DNA of 33,481 nucleotides. Origin: Ichthyophonus hoferi (taxonomy: Eukaryota > Opisthokonta > Ichthyosporea > Ichthyophonida > Ichthyophonidae). Below, piece by piece: positions 1 through 12,350 of the stretch. The position numbers were made by a program, and so were the translations under genes. How positions within the stretch are numbered: the first letter of the stretch is position 1; every line of letters begins with the position of its first letter. The stretch is from the NCBI GenBank assembly GCA_002751075.1, contig NAOQ01000121.1:115905-149385 (forward strand), read 5' to 3'. The notes beneath the pieces are model-generated. The model was given only the letters and a program-made list of their open reading frames with translations, ran no database searches and was not told the origin of the DNA.

Positions 1-179
1 TCAGTATTAAATATATTTTAAAAAACCTTTTCCTATATGAGTAAATATGGATAACATTAAATGCAAATGAAAATTTCTACTGAAATTAGTGTTGAATATA
101 ACTACTTATACCACATAGGTGAGAAACAACTATTGAAAATGTTAATAAAATACTTAAAAATAGGCTATTAACAGACTTG

Positions 180-360
180 GTTTAATTGATTAATCAACGA
201 TCAGATTATCAAGTAGTCTATAAAGAGGGTGTGATATATTTAGAAACCATAAAAGGAGTCTGTATGACAGGATCTGCCTTTTTTTTTTTTTTTCGCAGTT
301 GTACTGAATAAAGTTCTTTTGTCTTTATTTAATTCTCTACTTACAATTATGACTGTTATC
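180..360. repeat. Dispersed repeat, copy 1
   Basis: This segment resembles 2540-2712 in order and spacing of blocks: an ATATTTAGAAA block, a TATAAAA-like block followed by GTCTGT, a gap, then a TTCTCTACTTACAAT-like block. The start (TTTAATTGATTAAT, then a CAAAGTAGTCTATA-like block) also resembles 9518-9566. The TATA-like block and an AATAAA near 308 would suit a transcribed terminal repeat, but no terminal motifs or target duplication were established. The class is unknown. Confidence 0.35.
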
Positions 361-1734
361 CAAAATGGGTGATATAATAACTACACAGACTAACATCAAC
401 CATAGGTTGATTAACCCTACCTGATTTGCCTTGAAAATGTAGAAGGCTTGACATGATTTTGGCAATGCAAGCTTTTACACAATTAGCCTTTAAGAGCGGT
501 ACATATTTGGGTTATTTTTTTGGAGAATAATTAGTGATTTTGACCATCAATCAGAGATTAAACCATGGAATTTATAATTTATGATCATTTTCATAAGAAA
601 GTGTATTTTGATGTTTTTGGCTTACAGAAATATAAATTATTACAATCGAAATTGCTGATCAAAAATCACGATCACAAGTGAACCAAAAATCTACTACAAT
701 TTCAGTGTATCAAGAGCTATTAGAATAATAGCATATTCGGTACTTCAACCATTATTATCATTGTTATAGTATACACCTTTTTATATCTGGACAAATTAAC
801 AGGTAGACATATTAACTTACTAACTTTATTACTAATACCATTACCAGTAGCAACGTATGTAAGGAACCGGAGATTTCCGTTTGGCTAAGAGGCCGTTTTT
901 GGGATTTGGAAAAATTGCACCTGAGTGCGGTTTGTTACCAGCTAAGTCGTTTGATCATTCTCCATACGAGACCCTTTTTGTGTGGTTTTGTTTATTCTCT
1001 TATTGGGTTAAGAATACGGAGATTTATCCATATTCTTACTTCTAAAATTGTTAATGAGTTAACTGTTTAATTATGATAGAAGTCAAGGTATTGATCTAAT
1101 GGAGATTTATTTTAGTAAGTAATATTCTTTTTATGTGAACATATACAGTTATTATATAAATAAATAAGAAAGAATGCACGAATATCATAACAAAACTCGT
1201 GGTTCTTTTAAGTTTCCAAGAAGGCCAAAGCCAGCATCCTGCACTTGCTTTTATACTGGGTTGTTTATTATTTTAAGACGAAAATAAATAAATAATTCCA
1301 ATTAGAATCAATTACATACTAAAGTTTAGCCCTTTTTTATTGTGCCAATAACGTAGTCGATGGCGCCAGCTTATATAGCTTGTAGAAGATAATATTTTAA
1401 TATATTAGCCAGATTAGTAATGCTTTTTGTTTTAATTCCGGTACAATATATTATTTTTGACAACCAATCCAATTGAAAGTGAGATACTTAGATCATTGGT
1501 TAGCTACATTTAGTCCGGTTGGGAACTATAAAAACTGCGGGTCAGAGAGCTTGGTTTGACTAACGGAATATCGTACAATAGTTTTGTGCTACAAGTAAGA
1601 TTTTAGTAGATTGGCGGGAAAATTCATGATGTGTATATATTCAGAAAAGAGTTATATCTTGAATGACAAATGTGAAAATACTTTCCCTTTAGCAATAACG
1701 GATATAGATCTAAACTAATCAGAAAAAGATTATT

Positions 1735-1900
1735 GCATAACATTCCCAATCAGGTAAATTGATTTGTCGAAACATAGTATGCGAGCACTTACATTAAGGA
1801 GGTAATTAACTAAAGAGCCATTCAAATGAAGATAAAATTGTATTAAACAATAAGAATTTCTACAATTGGCCCCATTCACAAGAAATACGGGGGTTAAACC
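1735..1900. repeat. Dispersed repeat related to 6228-6490
   Basis: Blocks such as ACATAGTATGCGAGCACTTA, AGAGCCATTCAAATGA and GGGGTTAA recur in the same order at 6228-6490, where they read ACATAGTATGCAACCATTTC, CGAGCCATCCAAATGA and CCGGTGTTAA. The second copy carries extra sequence in its middle. The family is unknown. Confidence 0.4.
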
Positions 1901-2385
1901 ATGGCTAACATCTACGATAAACAAATTGTAGCAAGGATGAAAGGAACGGCTCTAGACAGAGCTAGAGGGAATAGGAAAAGTCAATAAGCAAAATCTGCCA
2001 GGTGGCCAATTAGAGATGAAAAATAAAAATATTTAACTCTTTTTAAAAAGAGACTATGAACAGGCACTAAGAAAATCTAAACAAAAAAAAAGAACAGGAG
2101 ATAGAACAAAAATAATGATATAATGGAGTCAGAAAAATCTAGCTGAAATCATATTAATCCTTTGTTTCAGTCATATTTTATATTGTAATATTAACAAATC
2201 TCAATACATCCCAAAGAACTACGATTTCAAATATTAAGGTATTATATTACATTATAGGAGATATCATATAGTTAATATGATGTAACTATAAGCTATTCCA
2301 TTTTGGCATAAAAGAAAACATTACATTTCATTACTTATCCACTATTATAAATTAGTTATATTAAAATAAACATTCATCGGGTAAT

Positions 2386-5259
2386 CTACAGGACTAGATT
2401 GATACTTCGGCTGTTGTGAACCAGGTTCATGAGATGGGCAGAGGCCTGTAAGAAAGATAGTCAGGGCCCTTGGGGTTAGATTATTGCGGTAAAAGCTAGT
2501 TACATACACAACATGGGCCAAGTAAGTATAAGTATAATTAACCAATTAATTAATACTGTGTCCTGAAGTATTCGATGTATAAAATAGTATATTTAGAAAG
2601 TATAAAAAGGCTCTGTCTGAGACAGATTGGGGTGACTCTTGATTCAGTAGTCACACTAAACAAAAGCTATACAGTTTTTATCCTAAATTCTCTGCTTACA
2701 ATAGTCAGCTAGAAGGCTGAGCAAGAATGAGATAATTAATATAAAGATTGAAATCAACAAATTCAAGGTATAGTACGTGTGATATTATCACAGATCTACC
2801 AAAATCTACTAACATAATTAGAACAGGCTTCTAATAGCATGTTAAGTATTGTTCCAGTAGTGAAGCTTGTTCGGTGAAAACGATATAGTATAAAGAGGAA
2901 TATATACAAAGGGTCAAGAAACTGACAAAGAGCGGGCAGGTGAGAGTAAGGGAAGACTATATATTAAGGTAGGTAGAGTCAGGGGGCATGGAATTATATA
3001 AGCATTTTTTAAAACATTAAAAAACATTAAAAAATCAAAATAAAATATTGTGAAAGATTATAAAATAAAATGCAATAAAATAAAATAAAATAAAATAAAA
3101 TATTGAATACTATAATATACAATTTATCGCCGAATTACTATATAGATAGATGAGAAAAGTTAGAACATTAACGCATTAAATTAAACATACGTGGGGAGGA
3201 GGAGAAAGGGGAGAAGAGATGAGAGGACAAGATAGTAAAGGTGTGGGATAAAGTATAAAACAATAGTGCATATGAAAGAAATCAATAGGAGAGGGTGAAT
3301 GGTGATGATAGACGGTTAAGAAATATATAAAGATAAATAAATACCAAATTTATAAATAAACAAAACTAAATGGAGACATTATAGATATATACATATATAT
3401 GCTAGAAGGGGGTGTATACAGAGATAGTAGTTATAGGATGTCAGTACTAACCTGTAGTATATCCACACGGCAGGCCAACTTATTAAACTCTGCTAACACC
3501 GTAAGTGAGCTCCATACTTTCACCAGATCTCTGTGTGCCCATAGTGTCATTATATATATTATATAATTGTAATATAGAGGACGTATGCACTGTCTACATA
3601 TTCACACAGTGAGTATAATAGCAATAATTCTACTACATACCCTCCCAGAATAGTGTGAGGACAGGCTGTGAGGTGATTTATGCAGATGGGTATAGTACAT
3701 ACAGGGAATGGAAGACATGTATATGTAAGTCAAAGAAAGGCAATAAAAAGGGAAAAGAGGGTAAACAATAATAATAAAGATAGATCAAAACTGACAGACA
3801 GGGTTGATGGTAAGCACAATTAACCTGAAGTCCTGAAGTATAAAAAGATAACATTATATATATATAGACAGGCATACAGTGATGACTTTATAGTAATGCA
3901 GGGGAGCCTACCCTGCTGGGGCCCGAAGGAGGCAGACTCCAGTATCATTATCTGTCTTCAGTACATCCACAATGATCCCTGCCCCTGCCTATTGCATCAT
4001 ATTAGTCGGCTCTTCCCTCATATAATTAATTGTTATGGTTTCCATATATGGTGCCTCCACCGCCTTTTCCCTCCTTAGCATACCTTCCTTCCTACCTCTA
4101 GATGATCACACATACCAATCAACTATGAGTTCACATGTCCTCTTACACCGCAGCAACGTAGGAATACTCCCACCAGTAACACACCGGCAATAAACATACG
4201 CAACTTTATTAACCCAATAATGATATATCATAAATCCCTTTAAAATTAAAACAAGCATTGTACTGGTGTGACTGAACCCTTGGAGGCACTTAGCTGCCAA
4301 CCTATACCTACACCTACACATATATCTGCCTAACCGTTAGTAATACCTGTCCAAATAACGATAGCAGTGCCTGAGTAATCATTTGCCTCACCAACATACT
4401 CCCAAAGTTGGTCACAGTCTTCTCAAATTCTCTACATACACCACCCTTGTTAGATTTATAGACACAATGGAAATATGTTTTATGACAAGATGAGAGAAAA
4501 TTATGAAGAGAAAGATAATAAGAGGAAGTGGGTGTAAGCAGAGCCTTTTTGAGGTAAGTCCTTGCAACAGTACCTAGGGTATATTGGATGCCACTAGTTA
4601 TACCTCCCTCATAGATGCAGGGGGAATAATGAGAGTTTTATGAAAGGCTATTATAGGCGAAGAAGGATTTTAAGTAGTTAGGTGTGAGGGCTAAAGGTAG
4701 AAGGAGGGAAACTCTGTAGTGTAGGCTAGTATAGTGTATAGACACAACAGGACATGTTTATGAAGCTAAGGACAACTTAGCTTACTCTTCGCCTATGTAC
4801 TGTCATAACCTTTAAACTACACATGCTTTGTGGTAAGACATAAATATGACTAAGAAAAGCGGGACCATTAAGACTTGGTACTCATTTATACAACAAGGAG
4901 AAGGAAGGAAATGAAAATAAGTAAAAGGTAAACTTGGTAAGGGAGGGGGGACAATAAATAAAGTCAAGCAATACGAACCAGTCAAGGGGCAGTATGTAGA
5001 GGAAGGGAAAGAAAAATAGAAAATAGAAATATAGATATATAGAGAAAGAGAAGATAGGAAAAAGGAAGAGAGATAAGCACATGATGAAAAAAGGATATCG
5101 TCCAAAGAATTATACATGTGCCTTTCAGTACGTATATATATATATATATATATCTATATAGGTATATAGACCATGAAGCAAATACATCTTAATACTCAGG
5201 TAGAAATATTTGGGCTTCTGTGAAACCGTTCTTGTAAAGATACTACTATCTGCCGCCAT
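2386..5259 (-). CDS. POP5: Ribonuclease P/MRP protein subunit POP5
   Basis: Exons on the minus strand: 5259-5186, 4431-4347, 3988-3912, 3530-3452, 2445-2386, with GT-AG borders and consistent phase, giving 124 residues. POP5 is a core protein of RNase P and RNase MRP, which mature tRNA 5' ends and cleave rRNA precursors in the nucleus. The family signature is visible: a KPKYFYLSI N-terminal strand matching the KxRY start of POP5, then MLVRQMITQALLSLFGQAG, then the hallmark TGVCLLRAP strand (human TGIVLLRC) followed by LVKVWSSLTVL (human LVWSAL). The protein ends with NSRSINLVL, lacking the longer acidic C-terminal tail of vertebrate POP5 and so nearer archaeal Pop5 in length. Exon 1 is the least certain: it rests on an ATGG start at 5259 and an AT|A phase match to exon 2. 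Exon 2 could instead start at 4445. Confidence 0.82.
2540..2712. repeat. Dispersed repeat, copy 2
   Basis: Diverged relative of 180-360 in the same orientation. Shared blocks are ATATTTAGAAAGTATAAAAA, a CTGTCTGAGACAG-like block, and TTCTCTGCTTACAATAGTC. It lies just upstream of the POP5 last exon on the minus strand, inside the last POP5 intron. Copies are judged by eye only. Confidence 0.35.
5132..5153. repeat. TA microsatellite in POP5 intron 1
   Basis: About eleven perfect TA units, just downstream of the proposed first exon on the minus strand. Confidence 0.9.
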
Positions 5260-6227
5260 ATTCAGTAACAATATAAACAAAGGAAGTGCTCATATGCTTA
5301 TATATTGGTTATTATAGAATACCAAGAAAGTATGTGGTACTGTATGTGTAGTCAGTCTGTGGGACCGAATAGCTAACGTACTATCCTTTGAATACGGGGT
5401 TAATCCGATTGGTACATATGAGTTAATAGGCTTAATATGATTGGCGCATATATGATCCGTATATTTTATATAATTCGTTTATATACGATTAGTAGGTTTA
5501 GTATTATATATACATACATTCCCTAACCAGTAAAGTTAATACTTGGCACGCCCCAAGTACCTTGTAATATATGGGCATTGGCTAACCAAAAAAGAGTCTG
5601 AGAAGCGACTCTTTGAAAAGTCAGACAACCTTTAATACCTTTTGGTTGATTGTTGCCTGTAAGGAGACCATAAATTACCCCATTGGTGTTATACTCGTAC
5701 ATACATTGTTGAGAGAATACTGGTACTCCCATATTCCTAACAATAGTATTAAGACTGAAAATAGGTTAAGCAGGCTACAGGTACAATAGGAAGGGTATTA
5801 TAGGTGTTACATTCTTTAGCGCATAGTTTTCTGGCACAGCCCTGGCTTCACAGATTGTTTTATTTTTATCAGACAATCCAGATATCAGGGTAACCAATAC
5901 TTATTCTTTATAGAACAGGAAACCAATAGGTGTGCCCGTCAAGACTACAACTGGAAGAACTACAAACAGTTAAAGGTAAGACATACATCTCTCCTATGCC
6001 CAATCATAATTCAGATCTTAGAGTAGTGCTACAAACCAGACTTTTGTTTTGTATACAAAATATGCTCATTGCATGTAGTAAAATTTAAGCAGTGTTGGAG
6101 CCAATGCGTTCAATGCACTTTTCCAGTTTACTTCGTAATGTTGCAAGACCATTAACTCCGAATGAACACGTAGTTAGGTCGAAGTTTTGATAATAAAACG
6201 GATCATGAAATGATCGGTCTAATATTG

Positions 6228-6490
6228 GTTAATAGCATAGCTTTCTTAACCAGATTAAACAGATTTATCGATACATAGTATGCAACCATTTCTTACATAA
6301 ATGGATTAGCAAAACGAGCCATCCAAATGAGAACGCAATAGTACAGGATTATCAAGAAAAGAACAGACGATTTTAGTGGTCTTCAGTGATCTTATGTGAA
6401 TTGTATTAGCCAATAAGGATCTTTACGATCGGTCCATTTACATTAATGAACACATACATACCGGTGTTAACCAAAATTAACCCCCGCTAG
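6228..6490. repeat. Dispersed repeat related to 1735-1900
   Basis: Second, longer copy of the family described at 1735-1900, same orientation, carrying extra sequence around 6360-6440 that the first copy lacks. Confidence 0.4.
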
Positions 6491-6589
6491 AGGTGGAGAA
6501 AAGATAAGAAGCATAAAAACAACTAATAATAAAACACTGTTCTCAGTCGTCAATATTTTCTGTTTAATATATGTTCTTCAGGTTTTTTG

Positions 6590-6946
6590 TATTACGTCTG
6601 AAAGTACTAAAGAAATTAAAGTAGATAATCCAGTTACTTTTACTAGAAGGCCAACTAGTTGACTCTGATTTTGATTCTTCTTCTGATAATACCTGGACTA
6701 TATATATAGTCACAATAATAATTAGATTACAGTTATTACATATAAAATACATTGCCAAGTATGAAGCTAAGGGCCTCCATATCCATTAATCAACAGAGAG
6801 AGATTAAAGAGCATCTTGCTAGAGCTTTACCTTGCCCTTTACCTGACGACAACAGCCAGATAGAACTCAGTACAACAGATACTAATACTACTTCTAATAT
6901 GTCGAAACCAAGGAAGGATTCTATCAATCATTATACTACCTTGTAG
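6590..6946 (+). pseudogene. Possible decayed coding remnant, family unknown
   Basis: Two plus-strand stretches look more protein-like than the surrounding DNA. One includes an acidic run, LVDSDFDSSSDN. The other includes REIKEHLARALPCPLPDDNS and ends at 6946. They lie in different frames with no obvious intron between them. Acidic-serine runs occur at the start of several transposon-encoded proteins, but nothing here identifies a family. Chance open frames are a fair alternative. Confidence 0.22.
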
Positions 6947-7926
6947 TCACTTCATAATCCCTATTGATCCATATATTTCATTCGTCTTCTAAATCAGTAA
7001 TTCGGGCAATACAGAACAAACAGATTATATATAATTGACAAAGACCATTTAGAAAAAGAAAAAGAAATTACATTCCTAGACAAAATTAATATTATTTGAT
7101 TTTAATGAGTTGCTGGAAGCATAGGTTAATCATACATTTTATAGAGCATGTAGTTGTAAGTCTTAATATACCCTGAAGCTAACCAAATGCACATTTAAAG
7201 AATCATTGTATACAAGCTGTCAGTATATATCTAAACATAAAAGGTCATATACTTGTACTTAGCCTTACATACCTATCCTAATTGTTCTTAAGCCCATCGT
7301 CTATCGCATGCCGGCTAGCAATGGGTTGCAAGAAAGATGTCAAATGATATGCTTAATTTTATTTGCTCTTATAAGTCTCAATTTAAAACCAAAGCTTTAG
7401 TATGGAAAGAGTACTATAGTATACAAAGTGCCTATTATTAAAGAAGCACCTAATACTAGCAATAAAACCATAAAGCAAATTGTTCCTTCAATTTAAATAT
7501 CGAGAAAAAAAAATCCACAGGAAAATCTGAAATAATTACATAAAATCGTTCTCAATGTCCAACATCTAATATATATATATATATACATGCATATTTACAG
7601 TATCCCACATTTCCTATTAAAAACTCAATCAATCAAGAGCTAGATTATTTATACTTCATAAATTTGAAGGTGTAGTAAACTAATAGCATGGATGTACATA
7701 CAGTCAATAGCATTAACAGGAAAACAAACATATATTGTCAAGTTGTCATATTATTATATTTAAAATGTTATAAGAACCTACCTATCATCAATATATGCAT
7801 TAGCTAGTCCCAATCAAGGCATTAATAAGATAATCCATTGTAAGTATCCATTCACAAAGTCATTTCTCTAGCAGTGATTACTACCATGTCAATAGTAATC
7901 ATATGCCTTTTGTACGGTAGGTATTA

Positions 7927-10287
7927 TTAAAAGTCATTCAAGTCGGCCCATCTAACACAGCCAATATCTCCCCAGGCCTCCCCTGGTCCTGCCGCAACTG
8001 ATATGCAATTTCTATCAGGCCCATATAGACCCACATCAGAGTCATTGTTAGGCATATAGGTGATATCACAGGAGGCTACGTCATTAAGGTCCACTGCCTT
8101 TAATTCAGTATCTAAATGATGCTGACCTATCAGGGGTTCAGTTAATTCACTTCCAAATATCTCTTCAGCAGTACAATCATTTACCTGTGTCTGTTCACAT
8201 GACTGGGCCCCTTGTAGTTCGGCCAGTCTATTTGTCCGAATAGTCCTAAAGTCGGGCCTGGTGCCAAAGGCTGGTGGTGCATCATCATCAGGAAAGAGTT
8301 CAGTGTGTAATGTTTTGATCTCCTGCCATATAAAAGTTGGATTTCGTTTCGCTTCTACCATAGATTCGGAGGCTTGACAACGTGTGTAATAGCATTTGGC
8401 ATGGGTCCAGGCTACTTGTAGCCTGTTGTCAACTGAAAGAGGTTGAGAAAGGAAAACAGAAAACAAAGGGAAAAGAATAAAGAGGACAAAGTAAAGACTT
8501 ATAAATACTTGTAAAAGAGGAAGAGAGAGAGAGAGAGAGAGAGGAAACGGCTATATTGAGTAAGAAAAAAGCATTATGTTAAGAGAAAAAAGAAGAGAGC
8601 AAGAAGGAAACATGATAGGACATGTTAGCAATAGGTAAGGTTAGGAATATTTGTAAATTCATTTAAGTTCATATGTTCTTAGACATATGATAACGTAGTA
8701 ATGATGTTGGAAATGAATACGTCTTGTAATCCCAATGCGGAGGAAACAATCCAATACACGCGAGTGCAGCTAGATATAAAGGTAAAGAGAAAAGGGGGAG
8801 TCAGAGAGCGAATATATAAAATAAAAGGAAAAAGAAAGCGAGGAAGTACCAGAGAGAACTGAGAAGTTATAAATGAAGGATAACAGAATAAGACAAATTG
8901 TGTAAAGAGCGAACGGAGAGGATCCATGAGATGAACAGAGAGAAAGAGTTTAGAGGAAATGGAGGGTTGGGTTTTTGATAATACAGAATATTTAGTTAAC
9001 TAATTGGGTTCGTGCGATGGTGATCTACTGTGAAAAATCATTCTTATCAAATTAAAATACTACAATAAACCATAATTAATTTTTATTTATCTTGGTTCAT
9101 AAATAATATAATCAATGATTGACCTTTCTTTTCTCAAGGTTTCTTTATCAACCCAATGGTAATTATTAAGAGTTGGTCTGTCTAATGCTAGTTAACAAAT
9201 CACATATGCAATTTTTAATTAGATACTGCAGTAGTGTCATAAAACGTATAGTAACAGGTGTGTGTTTTAAAATATACATGTATGACAGATACAAGTTGCA
9301 ATATCGAGTGGTTATATCTAGCGAGTGAGGTTAGAAAACGCTATGCCATCCATATACCAGTGTGAGGGAAGTCTGGCATGGTTAAGGTGCAAAAATAAAT
9401 AATTAAAGGAATAATAACTTATGCCAATTGTCAAATATAGCTATATGCACACCATGGGTGAAACCCAATTCTAGTATAAATTAATCAATTGTTTAAGAAC
9501 AACATAATAATAGTCTTCGTTTAATTAATTAATTAACTAATAATCAGATTTCAAAGTAGTCTATATACTATGTTACATTTAGTAAGTATAAAAAATATTT
9601 ATTTTACGACATTGCAGTATGGTGAATATAAAGATCTTAAGGCCTGGTTAGTAGGAGAAAAAAGAGATTTTCTAGTTATAGTATTTGCAAAGCAATTCTA
9701 CATTTTCTTGGGTAATAAAACAGCACGTACATTACTTTTATGGTTATTGAACAATCACCAAATGACCTTAATTATCTAACCAACTACGCCTTATTATAGG
9801 ATCCAAACATCATTGACCAATTACAATAATGCGCAATACAAACAGAGATAATTTCAATTAGTGATACAGAAGGGATAAGTAACATATAAAGGCTAATGTG
9901 ATCTTAATATATATGAAACTAATTAGGAATACCATATCAATAGACAACCACACGAATTCACAGAGCTTTATCATGTGTATAAACTGTAAACCACTACACA
10001 AAGTAAAAACAGCTGTATAAATGGACTGTGACCCTAGCCTATGACACTTTATGCTTATAAGCATTGCTGTAATATTATATATATAGCATTATAACCCACA
10101 TTCACAGGCGAAAATACCAGAGAAAGTAAAATTGATTTCCAATAAAACGTACAGCTTCTTTATCTAACAGTATGGTGTGCTCACATACTCCCTGAACGAG
10201 AGCGTATATAAAAATAATAATTGATTGTAATAAAGAAAGAACACAATTACTACATAGCTATATTAGAAATATCCAGTGAATAGCAAC

Positions 10288-10318
<31 letters not shown>

Positions 10319-12350
10319 AAGTGTTTGTGCACGCGTAATTACTCGAAGATAATAGCCGACACAGACATCAACAAGGGATTCTTACATGACACGTTTCTTT
10401 TGTATCCACCTCGTCGTTGTCTCTCCCATATATTACATGTATCTGTCCCTTCAACGGCTGTGGATATAGATACGTCGACATAAGTAGGTGTTACATTAAT
10501 TGTATGTACAAAATAATATGACATTATATATATGTGTGTGTGTTTGGAGGTGCCACTAGGTATATAAGTATGCCTTTTAATGGATTGTGGGTGCATAAGT
10601 TTTACGATTAAGAAGAAAAAAGAAAAGAAAGGTGGTTAAGGCAGATTTACAATAATAAGCATAATTGCCATCATATTATATAGGAATTGTTTTACTAATA
10701 TAGAACAAATGTTGAGTATGAAAAAATAAACCTTTAACATAACTATAGGTTGTACAGTAGTATATAATAATACAATAGCACAACAATACAATAAGCATAT
10801 AAAAACTGACAAGCACCCTACACAAACGTGTAATTCAAAATAACCATGTAAACAAGTTCAAGATCTTGGGAGGGGAAGGGGGGGAGAGTCAAGTATAAAG
10901 TGAAAATAAAATAGATGATTCCCGTTTCCATAATAATATGTGTGATGTCACCATAGCGTCATATATTTGCTGAAAATGTTTGTTCTGTTACAAAGAAACA
11001 TATTTTCGTTCAAGTGTTTAACTAAACACAGTCCTCCTCCCCTCCCACCTATCTCATAAATTAATAAACCCGTGGGAGAAAAGAGGACAAGAAAATACAA
11101 ACATACATGCATATATAGATCTTATACATCAATTTTCAAGACCAGACATACGTACATATACGCTTACACACACATATATAGCACAGTATTAGCTCTACAT
11201 CCCATGCTTAACACATTCAAAAAACATGTATTTAAATATTGTAATGTAAAAGCAATATGTCCACTTGGTCGCTTACTTTCTTGCACAGGCAAGCTGTCAC
11301 TGTTACATCTCTCACGTAAGTCATCTTTAAAGTTTTTCACTGGTGTTGGCCCTGTAGATGTAAGTGGATCCATGCCATGTCGGGGTCCGCGTACCTTTAA
11401 ACACCCCTTCACGGTATTCCTGCTATGTGAACTATAGCTATCCTCTATCAATGCAATAGACGATTCCTGCTGATCCTTGCTGGTGCGTGCCTTCTTTTTC
11501 TTTCGCGGTTGAAGACAGCGTGGACAAACACATCCCTTCCAGCCCACATATTTAACTAGAAGCACATCCATCTGGGGGTAGTGTATGGGTGTTAAGGCTT
11601 AATACAAGGAGTATATGGGGCTGGTGGGCTAACAATCTACATCCTATTCTCTTTTTATTTATATTCTTTATAAGTATATCTGGTTTATATGGCCAATATA
11701 ATCATGGTCTAACTATTGTGTATGTGTTTTCATATAATATATGATAACTGTATGTTAATATATAATATATAGGAGAAATAGAGAAATTGGTGAATAACAT
11801 TAAATATAGTTAAAAACTGTTAATAAGCATTCGGATTCACGTAGGTAATTTATTGTGAACACCTACCTACACAAAGGGTTTACACATTTGTAGTACAACT
11901 ACCATGTTCAATAATACAACATACAATTTTATTAAGGTTGGTATAGAAAGATAGTACATATGTACATATGTTAGATAAGAAAAAAACAAGAATCAAACAT
12001 TTAAATTAATGACGAGTTCTATGTTTAATAGAAGTAAAACTGATAGAGTAGGGAAGAAAAGAGAGTACGTAGGAGGTATAATAGGATGACGTCCGCACCT
12101 TTTCATCAGCGTTACCCTTGATGTCCACCAAGGATTGGTCCAGTACAGATGTGTCAGACCATGACATGGATGTTAATTTATCAAAATGAATAAAATCGGG
12201 AGGAACCTCTATCACCTTTTGTGCTCTTTTATCTACCAAAAACGCAACTTGTCCTTCTTTGTCTAGTAGTTTGTCGTATTTATATGTGGCTGGAAGGCAG
12301 CAGCTCAGCAAATTTAAAAAACCTTGCATAGTTCTTGTATAATACAACAA
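7927..12350 (-). CDS. Unrecognised multi-exon protein, C-terminal part or whole
   Basis: Four exons chain on the minus strand: 12289-12099 (or starting at a Met near 12338-12350), 11571-11277, 10457-10386 and 8432-7927, the last ending in TAA. Junction phases agree at every step (0, 1, 1), with donors GTGCGG, GTAAGC and GTAAGA and pyrimidine-rich or TATCCACAG acceptors. The product is at least about 358 residues. Visible features: a likely folded segment with EGQVAFLVDKRAQKVIEVPP, then WKGCVCPRC (a possible half zinc ribbon, CxCxxC) followed at once by a basic patch PRKKKKAR. A Ser/Thr-rich linker follows, then WTHAKCYYTRCQ and an acidic C-terminal half. The basic patch could be a nuclear signal. 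I do not recognise the family. If the first exon begins at the Met, the N-terminus reads MQGFLNLLSCCLP, with a Cys pair; otherwise an upstream exon is missing. Confidence 0.55.
8522..8543. repeat. GA microsatellite
   Basis: About eleven GA units inside the last intron of the unrecognised gene, within a longer purine-rich tract on the plus strand (a pyrimidine tract on the transcribed strand). Confidence 0.9.
9518..9566. repeat. Fragment of the 180-360 repeat family
   Basis: TTTAATTAATTAAT, ATCAGATTTCAAAGTAGTC and TATA follow in the same order as in the first part of 180-360. Only the start of the unit is present, inside an intron of the unrecognised gene. Confidence 0.35.
10288..10318. repeat. 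TA/TG microsatellite
   Basis: A TA run passing directly into a TG run, in an intron of the unrecognised gene, about 70 bp beyond the donor of its third exon. Confidence 0.85.

Larger units (their letters stand above)
1..2385. other. Gene-poor AT-rich stretch
   Basis: No exon with a plausible reading frame and splice borders was found on either strand. The stretch lies beyond the 3' end of the minus-strand POP5 gene. It holds a poly-T run near 280-294 and one copy each of two dispersed repeats, described separately. Short open frames here are AT-rich and look like chance. Confidence 0.5.
5260..7926. other. Intergenic region, repeats and one coding-like remnant
   Basis: Lies between the POP5 start and the stop of the unrecognised gene, so it should include the POP5 promoter and the downstream gene's 3' flank. 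A minus-strand frame at 5523-5732 has no recognisable domain. No clear exon was found. TA microsatellite at 7571-7584. Confidence 0.5.

Noticed and set aside
4595-4690. Minus-strand stretch with HKTLIIPPASMRE as a POP5 first exon
   Set aside because: It has no start codon, a poor donor and the wrong phase. The ATG exon at 5259-5186 matches phase and the POP5 start motif better.
4812-5117. 101-residue minus-strand frame with many hydrophobic residues
   Set aside because: It lies in the POP5 intron in purine-rich DNA, which reads as Leu/Ser/Phe on the other strand. No family resemblance.
9570-9779. 69-residue plus-strand frame containing EYKDLKAWLVGEKRDFLVI
   Set aside because: It looks moderately protein-like but is antisense within an intron of the unrecognised gene, has no splice partner and no known domain.
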